From contig NC_081837.1 of NCBI RefSeq assembly GCF_030867095.1, forward strand, positions 19,016,001 to 19,080,000: DNA of 64,000 bases. Reading direction: 5' to 3'. The notes beneath the pieces are model-generated. The model had not been told where the DNA came from, made no database searches, and was given only the letters and a program-made list of their open reading frames with translations. The DNA is from Alligator mississippiensis (lineage: Eukaryota; Chordata; Crocodylia; Alligatoridae). This document shows positions 45,516 through 57,889 of this stretch, piece after piece; position 1 is the stretch's first letter, and every line of letters starts with the position of its first letter. The translations under genes were made by a program, and so were the position numbers.

Positions 45516-46774
45516 ACGGGGTCACCGCGCACGGTGCCGGCTCAGCAGGCGCACGGCAGAAGGCCGTGCCCTCCCATCCCTGCCTCCCGCCTCTGGCGGC
45601 CACGCGTGTGTGCATGCACACAAGCCGTGTCTGGGCCTCCTGGCCCCTCGCACAGACCAGCCCTGGGCTGCGCTGCTCAGCATGCAGGACGGGTCCCCCC
45701 AGCCGTGGGGGACCCAGGTGCTGAGCAGACCCTGGAGCGGTCCCGGGCGACTCCCCTCCGCCCCCACTCCCTCTCCCCTCAGGGAGACAAGGAGCGGGGT
45801 CCCTGAAAGGGCTTCCGCCTGGGGCCGAAGGTTTTCTCACGGCAGCATCGGTCCATTGCCAGGCTGCCCGCCCTGCTGCATGGTGGTGCCCTCGCTTGCT
45901 CTCACATCTGCGTTGCCCCAGCCTCCCTCTGGGCCATGCGCCCTGGCGTGCCGGTTGACCGGTCTGCACCTCTCACTCGTGTCCCCGGATTTCCTCCCAG
46001 CCTCCTCAGCCCAGCTGGGTGGGAAAGGAACCTGGACCATGGTGGCAGGGTGTGGCCATTGCCCACCACCACAGGCGGGCGTCCATGGTGGCTGGGATGG
46101 CCGGCGCAGGACGAGGAGGACCTGTCCGGCGGCCGGCCCGAGCTGCATCAGCCCCCAGGGAAACAGCTGGGACATGAGAGGAAACCCTGCCCCCCCAATG
46201 GGAAGGCACTGGCCATGGCGGTGAGTCCTGGCCGCTGCCCTCCAGGTGGATGCTTCCCCCTCGTGGGTTTGCGGAGCCGGCTGGAGGGTGTCAGGCTCAG
46301 CTCCATGTCCCCCTCCGGCACCTGTCCCTTGCTCTCCCGTCCACGGGGGGCGAGGCGGCATCCGGAAGTGGGGGTTGGGACCACCCAGAATTTGGAACCG
46401 TTTCCCTCACCCCCAGGTTACCAGGTACCTAGTGCTCCATCCCCTCTCCTCGCTCCGCTCCGCGAGGCAGGCAGGCGACGGCTGGGCAGAGGTTCAAAGA
46501 CTCATGTGTCCCGAGGGGTCTGCGCAGGCGGCCACGGGAGGTCTGCTGAGGGAGGGCAGGCACGTACAGATGTGCCCGCACCATTGGCACTCCCTGCCCG
46601 CACGGCCCCTGGGACGGAGAGGGGTCACCCTGCCTCCCTCTCTGCAGAGAAGTCCAGAAGGCCATTGCCTGTGGGTTGTGGCTCCCTCGCCTCTGTTGTC
46701 CTGTTGCCTGGCCCATCCCTCCAAACCCCCCAGCCTATTGCAATCACCCCCACTGCACCCTAGGGTGGGGCAAA
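45516..46774 (+). other. Probable ITS1 remnant, cut by a CR1 insertion or junction
   Basis: GC-rich, CpG-containing sequence follows the 18S 3' end without a gap and continues for about 1.25 kb. No 5.8S motif appears before the CR1 tail at 46775 or after it. The long open frames here (for example 45936-46763 and 46246-47301) are composition artefacts. The latter simply runs into the CR1 frame. Confidence 0.55.
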
Positions 46775-47310
46775 GGATGTCATCATCCTGCTTTACTTGG
46801 CCGTGGTGGGACCGCAGCTGGAGTGCTGTGTCCAGTATTGGCCCCTGCTTCAGGAGGGATGTGGAAAAGCTTCAGAGAGTCCAGAGGAGAGCCACTCATA
46901 TGATCCAAGGCCTGGAGGGCAGGCTGTACGAGGAGAGGCTGAGAGACTTGGGACTCTTCAGTCTGGAGAAGAGAAGGCTCAGGGGGGACTTGGTAGCAGC
47001 CTACAATTACATAAGAGGGGTACATCAGGACCTGGGAGAGCAGCTGTTCATGAGAGCTCCCCAAGGGATAACAAGGTCTAACAGCCATAAACTCCTGGAA
47101 GGCCGATTTAGACTAGACATAAGAAAAAAGTTCTTTACGGTGCGGGTTTCCAGGGTCTGGAACAGACTCCCCCCTGAAGTGGTGCAAGCACCTACTCTGG
47201 AGTCTCTCAGAAAACATGTGGATGTTTTCTCTTGCTGGGGTCACTTGGTCCCAGTTGACTTCCTGCCTATGGCAGGGGGGCTGGACTCGATGATCTCATG
47301 ATCTATGAAG
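46775..47310 (+). mobile_element. CR1 LINE, 3' end fragment, plus strand
   Basis: The plus-strand frame retains VEKLQRVQRRATHMI, YEERLRDLGLFSLEKRRLRG and FRLDIRKKFFTVRVSRVWNR, the CR1 ORF2 C-terminus. The tail reads 'ggctggactcgatgatctca' and then 'tgatctatgaag'. It is opposite in orientation and different in tail from the copies at 2.7 and 20 kb, so a different subfamily. It is 5'-truncated and marks the end of rDNA-like sequence. Confidence 0.9.
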
Positions 47311-49683
47311 TTGCTGTTGCTTTTTTAGTGTTGGGGCACTTCATGGGACAGGGTTTGTCCATAAAAGATCTCCTCCCTTCTTTTGCTTGGCCATGAAGAA
47401 GGGGGTGTGCAGAGCAGAAAGGGTTGATAGGGCTGGTAGTGTACAGCCTAGGAGGTTCATCACAGGTGTTTTACTAGAAGAGACTCAGTCTGGGAGGAAA
47501 CAACTGGAGGGATGAAAACCACTTTCTTCATGGATCTGGCCCTGTGGGAGGGAGTTTGTTTCATGGTGAGTCGGTGCCGAGCACTATGGGTTCTGCAGCT
47601 GCAGGCTGCATGTTCAGGGCTTAATCTCCACATCACAAACCTGAAGAGGAAGAGCGAGGTCTGTAATGCCAGGTGCACTATCTCTGGATCTGTGTGTTTG
47701 ATCCACCCTGTATCATTTGATAGCTTCTTGCATTTTTGCATGTCAGTGCCACTCACTGTGCAGGTATCCCCACTGGCAGACATGAGTGAAAAACAAGGCA
47801 AAGGCAGGCTTGCTGCAGCATACAGCCCTTAACAGACTAGCAAAAAATTAATCAATCATGGGTAAATAAGCATCCTGCCCCTGCCTTCATGGCATGGCTG
47901 AGGGAACCAGGAAGGGAATTGCATAGCCACGGATAACTGTGATGAAGCCATTTTCAGAGACAAATCTTTGCAGTCTTTGATCTGCCCGCTTTGTGGGATC
48001 ACTGCTCAACCTGAGAAAGTAGGCCATGGGGATGCCGCTGGTAGGGAGAATAAACATAAACCAGGAATAAATGCACAGAACAGGAAGTTACATTTCGGCA
48101 TGTGCTACTGGAAGTGGGGCCCTGCTTCCCCTGTTAGCTGTTGCCTTAACAAGGGGAATGGTCTGTCACCCTGTCCAGATTGTGTCCGCTCATGATCAGC
48201 CCATGTATTCTTCCCCAAGTCCCAAGAAAGAGAAAACAACAGCATGAAAGAATTCCTCTGGCTGGCAGCTTAATGGGAAACCAATGTTTTGTAGCAGCAG
48301 ACATGCTGTCAGCCAAGCCAGTGTACAAGGACTCCTAGCCAAGACATCTGATGGGATCCAAATGGAATCAGTGGAGATGGCAGGTGTCCCTTGCAGGTGG
48401 GGACATTAGTGGGGTAAGTAATTGCTGGAATGTGGGTGTTTAATCACCCAACTTCTACTAGATTTTTTCCCCAAGTAATCAGTCCCCCTACTGGGCTGTT
48501 TGTCCAATGGTATCTGTGGTTGTCTGGTTGTGTGCACCAATGTCCACAGGATTTGCTCCCCCATGTACACTATGTCCCAATTTCTCCAGATGCAGGGCAC
48601 TCTTAAGCAGAGTGTTTATTTTGGGATGAGGACACTTTCCAAGCCTAGCCCATTGAAGGAAATAGCCCTAGAGCCAGTTTGGTATGGCAGTGAGGCCCTG
48701 ACTGGCAGGCTCTTTGTCCCCAGCGCCCTTCCTGTGGGGTGTAGAATGAATCCCACTGCCCCATTTCCTGCTTGCCGTGCCCGTTCCAGGCTTCCCTGCA
48801 CAGAAGGCTGGGCTGGACAGTATGACTCCTCATTGCTCTGGAGGGGCCCTGGTGCAGAATGCTATGTGGAAGAAGATATGGCCCCTGGAATCTGGTAAAG
48901 AGGAGATAAAGCAAGAGGTGGGGTCACCCCTGGGTGTCAGGCCATGACCTTGAAACTCAGGCCTCTGCCAGCCTGGTACAGTTGCTCATCCGTCTGCTAC
49001 CCCTTAAGCTGAAATTTGGGGTTGACATAAGTGACCAGAACCTGCTATGTGGACCTAGCCACCCACACACTCACTGCAACTCAAGTGACCATGTTACCTC
49101 TCAGCTCCATGTTCTTGGGGAACCCTGGCACAGGACGCAGCCTGTCTCACTCGCAAAGATTTCCGCCCCCCCCCGAACAAGAACTGATTATGAAAGACAA
49201 TGAAGATGCAGTGGGAGACGCACCTAAAACCCTCCAGATAAGGGTGACAAGTGTGAAACAACTGCCCTAGGTCTCACTTGCAGGCAAGATGGAACCAGAT
49301 GACAATTCATTTACATGGAAGATGGAGAACCGAACACCCAAGGCAAAGACCGCAGTGAATTCTGGGATCACAGAAGCAGGGGAGCACTGCATAATGGGGA
49401 ATCTGTGCTCCAAATGCTAATCAACCCACATTTAGAAATATCTGTAAAAAAAAACAAAACAAAACAAAACAAAAAAAAAGCAGCAAAGTGTGTGCTTCAA
49501 GAGGATAAGTCTCTCTGACACCAACCACTGTTGTTCCCAAGAAGCTGGAAGAAACAGATCGTCTCCCTTCAAGGATCATGCTAAGAACTTTACCTGTCAG
49601 CATTGAAACCCGAGTGCCTTGGACTGATGAGATCCCAGCTCTTGCTCTCTCTGTCTCTTTAAACTCATGGCCAAAGAAGTGTT
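47311..49683. other. No gene recognised
   Basis: Unremarkable DNA with short frames only. An A-rich tract with 'aaaac' units lies at about 49446-49480. Sequence 49270-49680 may be the U3 part of the old LTR that follows, but it does not match the 16917-17325 block. Confidence 0.35.
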
Positions 49684-50247
49684 TGCCTCCAGAGGAAATC
49701 TCCACCTGCCTCTGGATGATACTTGTGAGTGAACTACTTGAGATCTAATTAGATATATAGCTTGCAGTAACACAGATGCGTAATCAAAGACTACCATGAC
49801 ACTGTTTGCTCTCGGGGATTTCTCTGATATTGCTCTACCTTGTACCCTATTCCAAACCTATGCCTTGTAACCAATACAGTTCTCCTCTGTACCTAGCATG
49901 GGAGACTTATTGGGAGAGGGTCTAGATTATGCCTTGGGGTCCCTTTGGTTCGGCTGACTAAGGGAGACCACTATTTGTGCTTCAGACTGAGGGAAGCACC
50001 CCAAGTTCTTGCAGTGGGTCAAGTACCCTCAAGGACTACTAGGCCTGTGTTTCCCAGAGGGCACAGGGCCAGGATCAGTCCAGACTCTGGATGGTGGCAA
50101 CGTTACCCCCAGGCTTGCGGGTGTGCTCCAAGAAGGGGGTGGGCCGGATGTGAGGCATCCCCAGGGAGGTACTCGGAGCCTGGGAGGTGGCCAGGCACAG
50201 TGAGGTGCGTGGCTTAATGCAGAAGCACCCCCTAATGGCCCGCCACA
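49684..50247 (+). repeat. Diverged LTR related to the Gmr1-like element's LTR
   Basis: Aligns in order with the 3' half of the LTR at 16917-17888. Landmarks are 'cctccagaggaaa', 'ctctggatgatac..gtgagtg', 'gatattgctctacctt', 'gtaaccaatacagttctcct', 'gggagacttattg', 'ggcctgtgttt', 'ggatggtggca', 'cggagcctggga' and the end 'cccgccaca' at 50239-50247. The substitutions are many, so it is a much older copy or a sister subfamily. No internal element sequence adjoins it. Confidence 0.82.
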
Positions 50248-51729
50248 GACTGTGCCCAGCTAAGAGTGATTGAAAGGGGTGGGTGTCCTGGCTGGGCAGG
50301 TTGTGGATCCTGCTGGTTCTGCCAGGTGGCAATGTTGACTTTCTGGACTGTGTCAATGAAGCCTGACTCCCCACTCAACCTTCAAGCATGTGTCTCCTTT
50401 GAGTCTGTGGGGGCTGTTTCAAGTCAGCACGTTGGGCTCTGAGCCTAGCTCCATCCCTTTCAGCTCCCTGGTCACTGGGGGCGCCTTATCCTTCAGAATC
50501 ACATAATGGCCCACATCCAAACACCCCAAGCACAGGCACCTGTGGGCCAGTCTGAGATTTGAATTACACAGGAGAGGACTTGGCTGGGCAAGATGTGGGA
50601 GGGGAAGCCAACTCCCACCCAGGAGAGAAGCCCCTGATCTATGACAAAGGCAGAGGAGGAGACATTAGGTGTGTGGGACCCCACCTGAGACAAGGCTGAA
50701 TGAGAACATTTCCATTGTTGGTGTAAAATGACAGATTTTTCTTGTTGCTAAAAACAAAGGTGTTTCTTCAGTTGTCCCGCCACTCCATGTCCACGCTGTT
50801 ATCAGAGACTCACTATCTCCTTTCTAGAGATTGAGGCATGAAGAAATGTGTGATCATTCATGCCATTAGCACCCTGAATTCTTCCTTACACACCCTGTGA
50901 TGTTAACTGCCTTGGTGATGCTCCTCTAAGGAACACACGGTACAGCCAGCATTTCCCTGCCCAGCTGTGATTTCCTCCCAGCAGTGTATTCAAGCCTCCC
51001 TGAGACCCTGGCCATGGCTTGGAGTCCACAACAGCACTTGGGCCAGAAGCAGCAGCAAACATTTGCACTCTGGGGGCCTGCAGGGCCCTGCCCAGCCCCT
51101 AGTCTACACTAGGCAGGGCTGTTCTAAATTGCCCTTGGCTCATCACTTCTATATACTGCAAACAGCAGGGCACAGCTATAGTGTTGTGCCCTCTCTCCAC
51201 ACCCGAGACAAAGCCTTTTTACCCATGATGCACACCATGCCACTGTAGGAAGGCTGTCTCCTAAAAGAGAAAGAGGGTACCCATGTAAAGATGGTCCTTG
51301 AGCTGGGTTACTCTCACTGCTGCGTGACAGCACAAAATGAGAAATGGGGGCTCAGGAAAAATGAGCATCTGGCTGCATAGTGGCATCATAGTACCTCGAA
51401 CCCCATCAGCTGTTTCTCCTGCATTCACCATCTCTTCCCAGCCGCAGGGAAGCTATCCCGAGTTGCTTTAGTCAGAGGCTTCACTGAACCAGGATCTCTG
51501 TGTTGTTAGCAAAGAGGCCTCCAGTTCTGTAGGAACAGCCTAGTTGCTGGTTCATACAATGCCCCAGTGACACAAGAAAATCTTTATACCACAGCAGCCC
51601 ACCCAGTGTCACTAATCCTGTCATGTATTATTGAGGCCCTTATTGTATTTCCCTGACTCCATCCTGGGAAGTAACATTCCTAATGTATACCAGATTATTA
51701 AATTCATTCCCCAACTCTCCTGGCCTCAG
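50248..51729. other. No gene recognised
   Basis: No coding exon or named repeat identified. If the SRCR exon at 51730 belongs to a gene on the plus strand, part of this would be intron. Confidence 0.35.
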
Positions 51730-52046
51730 ATCGCTTTGACTCCCTCAGACTGCTGAATGGAGAGAGCCGGTGCAATGGGCGAGCTGAGATTTTCTTCAGC
51801 GGCATGTGGGGCAGAGTCCTGGATGATCAGTGGGACATGAACGATGCTGGCATGGTGTGCAGGCAGGTCCAGTGTGGAGTGGCTAAAAAACCTATAACCC
51901 GTCAAAGTCTGAGCGAAGGATGGGCCCTCTAGGGCTAAGAGGTGCACAGTGTGCAGAACATGAGTCTTGTCTGACGCTCTGCAACACCAACTTGTCTGAG
52001 AGAGAGCAGGCAGGAATTGCTGAGGACATTAGTGCCATTTGCTCAG
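51730..52046 (+). pseudogene. SRCR-domain exon, frameshifted, plus strand
   Basis: A splice acceptor (ctcctggcctcag) precedes 51730 and a donor (gtaatt) follows 52046. The exon is 317 nt, whereas SRCR exons of the DMBT1/CD163/WC1 kind are usually about 315 nt with phase 1 at both ends. One frame gives LRLLNGESRCNGRAEIFF, WGRVLDDQWDMNDAGMVCRQ and QCG. After a frame change near 51915-51920 another frame gives GLRGAQCAEHESCLTLCNT and GIAEDISAICS. SRCR domains are disulphide-rich extracellular scavenger/immune receptor modules. The extra length and frame change mean this exon is broken, unless the assembly has an indel error. No partner SRCR exon was found nearby. Confidence 0.82.
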
Positions 52047-52839
52047 GTAATTTGCAGGCCCTGACCATCCCAGAGCCTACAACCCCCTTGCCCTCCCTGA
52101 TATATGATTTCAAAAAGTTACAAACAGGTTTGGGCCCCAGGCCAAGTTCTGACATGTTTGCAGTGAACTTGTAAGTATTATATTCCAGGAAAAAGCATAA
52201 CCATGTTGTGCACTACTAGTGCACTGAAGCAGGCCCTCTCCCCCTCTCTCTTTGTTAAAAAAAATTGATGAAAGAATAACTGATCAAGTCTAATAAGGTA
52301 AAATACAATGTCGTTATTTACAACTCAATTTTCCCTCAAAACTTTTCTTATTATTGGAAATGTTTTTTATTATCACCAAAATGGTCTAAAAATAGTTCTG
52401 TCTATTTTTTTTGCAGAGCAAATAACTAATTTCTGTATCGGATAAAACTATATAGTGGTATAGAAATACAAACATTTCAAATATTTCCTTGTCCACCACC
52501 AGAAAAGTGTAAGTATACAAAGCAGCCACATGAAACCCATGTGGATTGAGAGTCCTGCAAGTACTGGCTTGGCCCTTCTCGAGCAAACAAACCTTCTCAT
52601 TATGACGTGTCATTGTGAGGTTTCAATTTTCTAACTTACGATTTTCCCTTATTTAAAAGAAGGAGAACTGGATTCAGTGATGGTTTATTTTTGTTGTTAC
52701 GGCTGGCATTTTATCATTGGAAAAGAAAAATGCATTCTTATTTTCTGTAACTGTTTACTAAAGACTCCACAGCAAGATCGACCATAGGTGTGTAGGTCTG
52801 GGAGCCCTGCAGTAATACAAGTTCTTCGTGTGTCTGTAC
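52047..52839. other. No gene recognised
   Basis: AT-rich DNA after the SRCR exon. No exon or repeat identified. Confidence 0.35.
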
Positions 52840-53444
52840 TAGGGCTGCGCGAAGCTTTTGGTCCCTGATTTGATTCAGTAGAGATTCGGCCCAATTCGGT
52901 GGCTGAATCTCTGAATCCGAATTGAATCAGCGGACCCTTGAACCTCTCTGAATCAAATTGAAGCCCTACAAATCAATTCGGGGAGATTTGGACATAGACA
53001 CAGCTTTGAATGTTTTTTCTGCATAGCTCTAGGTAGCAGGCGGGTCATGAATGCTGCAATGCTGAGACACATGGAGTGTCCCACAGAAACACGGCGGGCT
53101 CCCCAACGCGCTTGGCAGCAGACCCGAAAGTGGATCAGAAGCACTTCCGATCCACTTCTGGATTCACCATCGAGCACGTGGAGGGCCCCCCGCACTCCTG
53201 TGGGACGCTCCGTATGTCCCAGCATCGTAGTAATTACAAGCTGCGTCTGGTACCTCAAGGTATGTAGAAAAAACAGTTAAAGCTGTGTCTGTCCGAATTG
53301 CTGATTCTCTGAATCAACATCAAACCTTCAGATTCAGATTTGGTTGAATTGAATCAGGGACAGTGATCTGAATCAACGAATCAAATCACCGTTCCTGATT
53401 TGGGCCGAATCCAAATCGAATAGGGCCCGCTTTGCACACCCCTA
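52840..53444. mobile_element. hAT-type MITE, 605 bp, strongly fold-back
   Basis: The ends are TAGGGCTGCGCGAAGC and, inverted, TAGGGGTGTGCAAAGC. The flanks gtctgtac (52832-52839) and gtctctac (53445-53452) agree at 7 of 8 bases. The interior is rich in 'gaatc' and 'gattcg' words. It holds a long inverted pair: 'tgctgagacacatggagtgt' (53059-53078) against its complement near 53200-53226, so most of the element can fold on itself. It has no coding capacity. Confidence 0.82.
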
Positions 53445-56400
53445 GTCTCTACCTCATGCACAATAACATTCCTACAAAAGCCTCTTTTTCCACGCACGTT
53501 TCAACAGCAGCATGAGCTGTCGGAAGAAAGAGCCTAGTCCTGCTCCATGGTGTCAGGGAAAGAGCTAGTCTTGATTTCAGTGCGAGTAAACCTGGACCCC
53601 ATCCCTCTAGTCTACAATCAGGTGACTGTCAGTATGGCTTTTCTGGCTCAAAGTCCCTAGCAGAGATGCAGCTTTCACTGGCAAATGCTCCTTGGTCAAT
53701 TAACTTAACTTTAAGCACACCTCTTAATCACAACCTGCTGGAGACAAGCTCTCTTTTGCCTTTTCCATTTGCATTTACATCAGGAATGTTGCCAGCACAG
53801 CTATGTTGATTTTTTTTTTTTTTCTTTGCCAGGTGTGACAATTACTCATAATCTTTGTCAAGATAGGTATGCTGGCAAATCTGTGCAGGAGGCTACTCCG
53901 GGAAGTGGAAGGGACTTTCAGGTGGACATAAGCCAGACTCTCTCTCTCGCGTTACACAGCCAAACAAAAACAAGAAACAAAGTGGAGCCATGTTTGCTTT
54001 CATTAGTATGCTAGCACCTTCCATGCTTGCTACAATATGAGAAGTCCTCATTTCCATTGATTTGTTGTGTATTAGTGAAGTAGAAATAAATGAGGTTCTC
54101 TGTGCAGCATGAATTTGAGTAGTCCAAGGGCCTGACCAAGGTCCTCTTTATGCTGTGATCCTACTAAATAACAAACTGACATGGATCCCAAGGTGAGACT
54201 CTGGCAATATTGGGTGGAAACAGCAATGTTATGTAAAGAAAGTCCAGAACATCTGCAGAGAAGTAGGAATGAGCTGTAGCATGATCCCTCACTACTACTT
54301 TATTTTTTAAAAATCACCTTTTACATTAAAATGCGTACCTGGTAAAAAGGATTTACTGAACTATTTTAATATTCAGTAGAAGAATCTGTTTTCATTGGAA
54401 TATTCAGATTTTCTCTTGAAAGACCTGGCTCCCCACCCACAAATATTGAATATATATGTGCATGTGTATGTATATATGAATGTGTGTGTCTATGTCGCAT
54501 GCAACCCATTTAGATCAAGAGTACTGGGGATACTGTTTTTACCATGCAGAGTTAAAAACAAAATCAAAATGTGGTTATGCCCTGTAAGAATTCCAAAATG
54601 GGCTAATCTTACCCTGGGACTTGTAAGTGGAATTGATTAGATTTGGTGTTGTGACACTTTTTCTTTTTGCTGATAAGTGTGTGTTCCTTCCTTCAAGACT
54701 GCACAGAGAAAATATGCAAAGAGATCACAGGTACCCTTGTTGCAAGACTTTTTTTCTCAGGCCCTGTAGATTCCTTTGCTGACATCATTTTTCATGCATA
54801 TATACTATGAGTTTAGATGCAAACTCATAGTAGCTGGAGTTCACTGGAGTCTGCTCCTGCTCCCATTATATCAGTAGAAAATTGCTTTTCTCTTCAGGGA
54901 GAACCAAACTTATCCTCTAGAGTAAGAACTTGCTCTAAACTCAAGCATCACATTTCATTCTTGCTTCAGAGTAAAATAAGGGCCTCATTATACATGAATT
55001 TTAGGCACCTCCTAGAGCCCTAAACCCTTGGATTGTCTGTATATTAACACCTGACACTAGTTGTAAATACATTTTAGGATGCTTAAAGCTATGCTTCTGC
55101 AGGGCAGATTTATCCCCAATCTGTGTATCCCAGCTCCTTTTCCATTTCTGTGCAGCCAGTCCGACAGATGAGCTGCCAAGATTGCATCCTGGGATGCTGG
55201 AGGACTGCAGTGCTACAGGTGGGGGACAGTCAGGGCAGGTTTTCAGCCTTAAGGTGTGACTGATCCAAACTCAAGTTAGCACTGAGCAAAACACAAACAG
55301 CTCAACGTGCAACAAGGACGAAAAATAGCTTTTAAGACTGTTTTCCCTCATGCTCTTTCCTCAGTAATTGTTCATCAGTTCAAACAAAGACCATGTTGTC
55401 GTTTGTTGGTGTTGTTTTTGTGGGTAGAGGGCTGGTAACTTCCCTAACTAATAATACATTCTCAGGGCACAGTTGATGATAATCTAGAAAAACATTTCTA
55501 AGTACTCAGATTTTCAAAGAACAGCTAGTATATCAATTTTTTAATCCCCTGGCTACCTGTAGCCAAATGTATTTCCCACAGGACATTCCTCTGTGATACG
55601 TGCTACAGTTTGAATCTCAGCACACTCACACTTGGCATCTTTAATAAAATTCCATTTGCAAAGTACCTAGTTGTCCACCTTATTGAACATAGTCGAGCCC
55701 TGCCTTGGTAAAGCAAAGCCAGGAGATTTAGATGTGGGGTTCATGATAAGAAATGTATTAATGAGGTCAGTTGTCTTGCATCGCTGGGTCCATTTTCCTC
55801 GATATCAAAGCTTTCATGATTCAGTTCTTTTCCCACACTCCAAATCACCTTCTTTGACATAAGTCTTGGCATATGGGAATCATCAAGTTCCTCAAAAATT
55901 GGTAGTGAATTGAATACAGGCAGGTTTTTTTTTAGACTCTAGCTCCCTCCACACACAGGATAGCAGAGTTCATGTGAAATAGGGCTGCTCAGTCATAAGT
56001 GCAGCTGCCTAATCGCACACCTGCCCCAGGTCCATGTACAAAATAACCATCACACAGTCATTGTCTCTGTAAACGCAGGTCTGTGACTAGGGGCAGGTCC
56101 ATGGCTAGGGGCTTCTGGTAATCACGTGTCTGCTCTCCACTTTGCCAACACAGGTGACCCTAGCAGAAGTACAGAACCACAGACAGCATCGCTCTCAATG
56201 TCAACAATAGCAGACAAGCCTCTCTCCATCCCATCACAGTTGCGATCCTTGTGAGGATGCCTTGGGAGGACAGGCCTCTGCCTATGAGAGCAAACAATAA
56301 TAGAGAACAAAAGGCCTGTGTGAGTGAAATCCCTTGTGATTTCCGGTTCAGGGCAATGAAGACCCTTCTGCAAGGCACTTGGGTGGGCTAGTTCTGTGCA

Positions 56401-57889
56401 GCTTTCTCCACGTAGCCATTCTTAGTAGCCAGCGTACTGCAGACTACATGCACACAGACACTTTGCCCATCGCTCTAAGCTTTGGGAAAGGATCTTGTGG
56501 GTTGGGGCTTTCAGAAGGAGAGGCCAGACCTGGAGCAGGACACTCAGCAAAAGAGAAAAAGAGAAAAACACAAGCTCTTCTCCCACTCCAGCCACAGCCT
56601 TCCCAATGTAAGCTTTGGTTACAGCTTAAACTGTGTCCCAGTATCCCTGCCCAGCCCATTTGAGGGATGAATACCTGCCTGTCTTCAGGGAGGGAATGGC
56701 AGCAGCAGGGCTAACTGCCCCACCCAAAGCCTTGGGGCTTGAGTAGCAGCGCCCCACTAAGATTGGGACTTTCTCAAACTCCCGATGCAGCAAAGTGTGT
56801 ATTAGGAGAGAGCATAACTGACAGAGGATCAGCCTAGCCCCACTGTGCTCATTCAAGCTCTCCAGGATACCAGGCAAGAGCTGAGACACTGGGCAACACT
56901 CCCTCTCTCCAGCAGACTCTGTTCTTCAAGATCCGGGGCTTGTTAATATGTCAGCCTAGAAAGTACTGTAGTTTTCAAAATACAGCCTACCTGCTTCGGA
57001 AAAAAACCCCCAAACAACGTTGCTGGTAATCCCACTGTTCATTACATGCAAGACATAGGGTGAGAACAGTTCCTGCAAAAAGAAAAAGTCAAATCTTCAT
57101 GCGATCTAGAGGATGCAGAGCAATGAGCAGGCTCACACTCTTGCTGCTCCTCCCCAGTTAGGTGCTACAAGCCAAGATCTTTTTCTCTGCATTCTGACTT
57201 TCCAAAACAAGGTGTATAGTATATGTTGGTGCATGCTGTATGCGGGGAACTATGATATGCACCTTTTAGTTGCACCATCACTGCCCTACTTGAATGTTAC
57301 TCATTCTGTACATGATCCTTTCCAAATGAAAAGACCAGTGAAAACACAAAGAGTATTTTTGGGAAGCTTTACCTGCCATTTTGGAACAACAACAAAAGGC
57401 ATACCCAACCTTCCCAGGCAGCCCTCCAGACATTTTCCTACAATTCAAAGAAGATGGAAAGGGTTTTCAGAGTACTTACTGTGACAGCTTGATTGTTGGC
57501 ATGTACGCATGGGTAGGCTTCCTCCCATCCAGAGAACACATCAATAATAACAAGAATGTACTCATAAGAACAGCACTTAGGTAGCAGCAATTTAAGGTTA
57601 CATTTGCAGCTGACAGTAGAAGTTTCCTCTATTTAGTAAGATGGGAATTGGAAATGTGCTGAGTTTTGCCCTTGAGCAGAAGGGCCATCACAGCATGTGG
57701 AACTGCAACGGTTAAAGAGTGTCTCAAAACTAGAGAATTTGCCTTTTCAACCAACAAGGCAGCAGCTGCAAGTGAATGGAGGCAAGGAGGAAGTCCCGCA
57801 GCCACGGGATCAAGGGCAGAGCTGTATTATGCAATTGGGCGATGCTTTTCACCGTGCAGCTGAGTGAGTACTCCTAAAGCGATTTCTTC
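53445..57889. other. No supported gene; one exon-like micro-segment
   Basis: No domain is recognised. 54698-54730 (33 nt, 11 codons) is bounded by a pyrimidine tract with AG and by GTACCC, but that alone is weak. A TG/TA-rich tract lies at about 54448-54500. A T run precedes 53821. Confidence 0.3.

Noticed and set aside
45936..47301. Long open frames (275 and 351 codons) after the 18S copy
   Set aside because: They lie in GC-rich spacer-like sequence with biased composition, overlap each other in different frames, and one simply runs into the CR1 reading frame. No domain is visible before the CR1 part.
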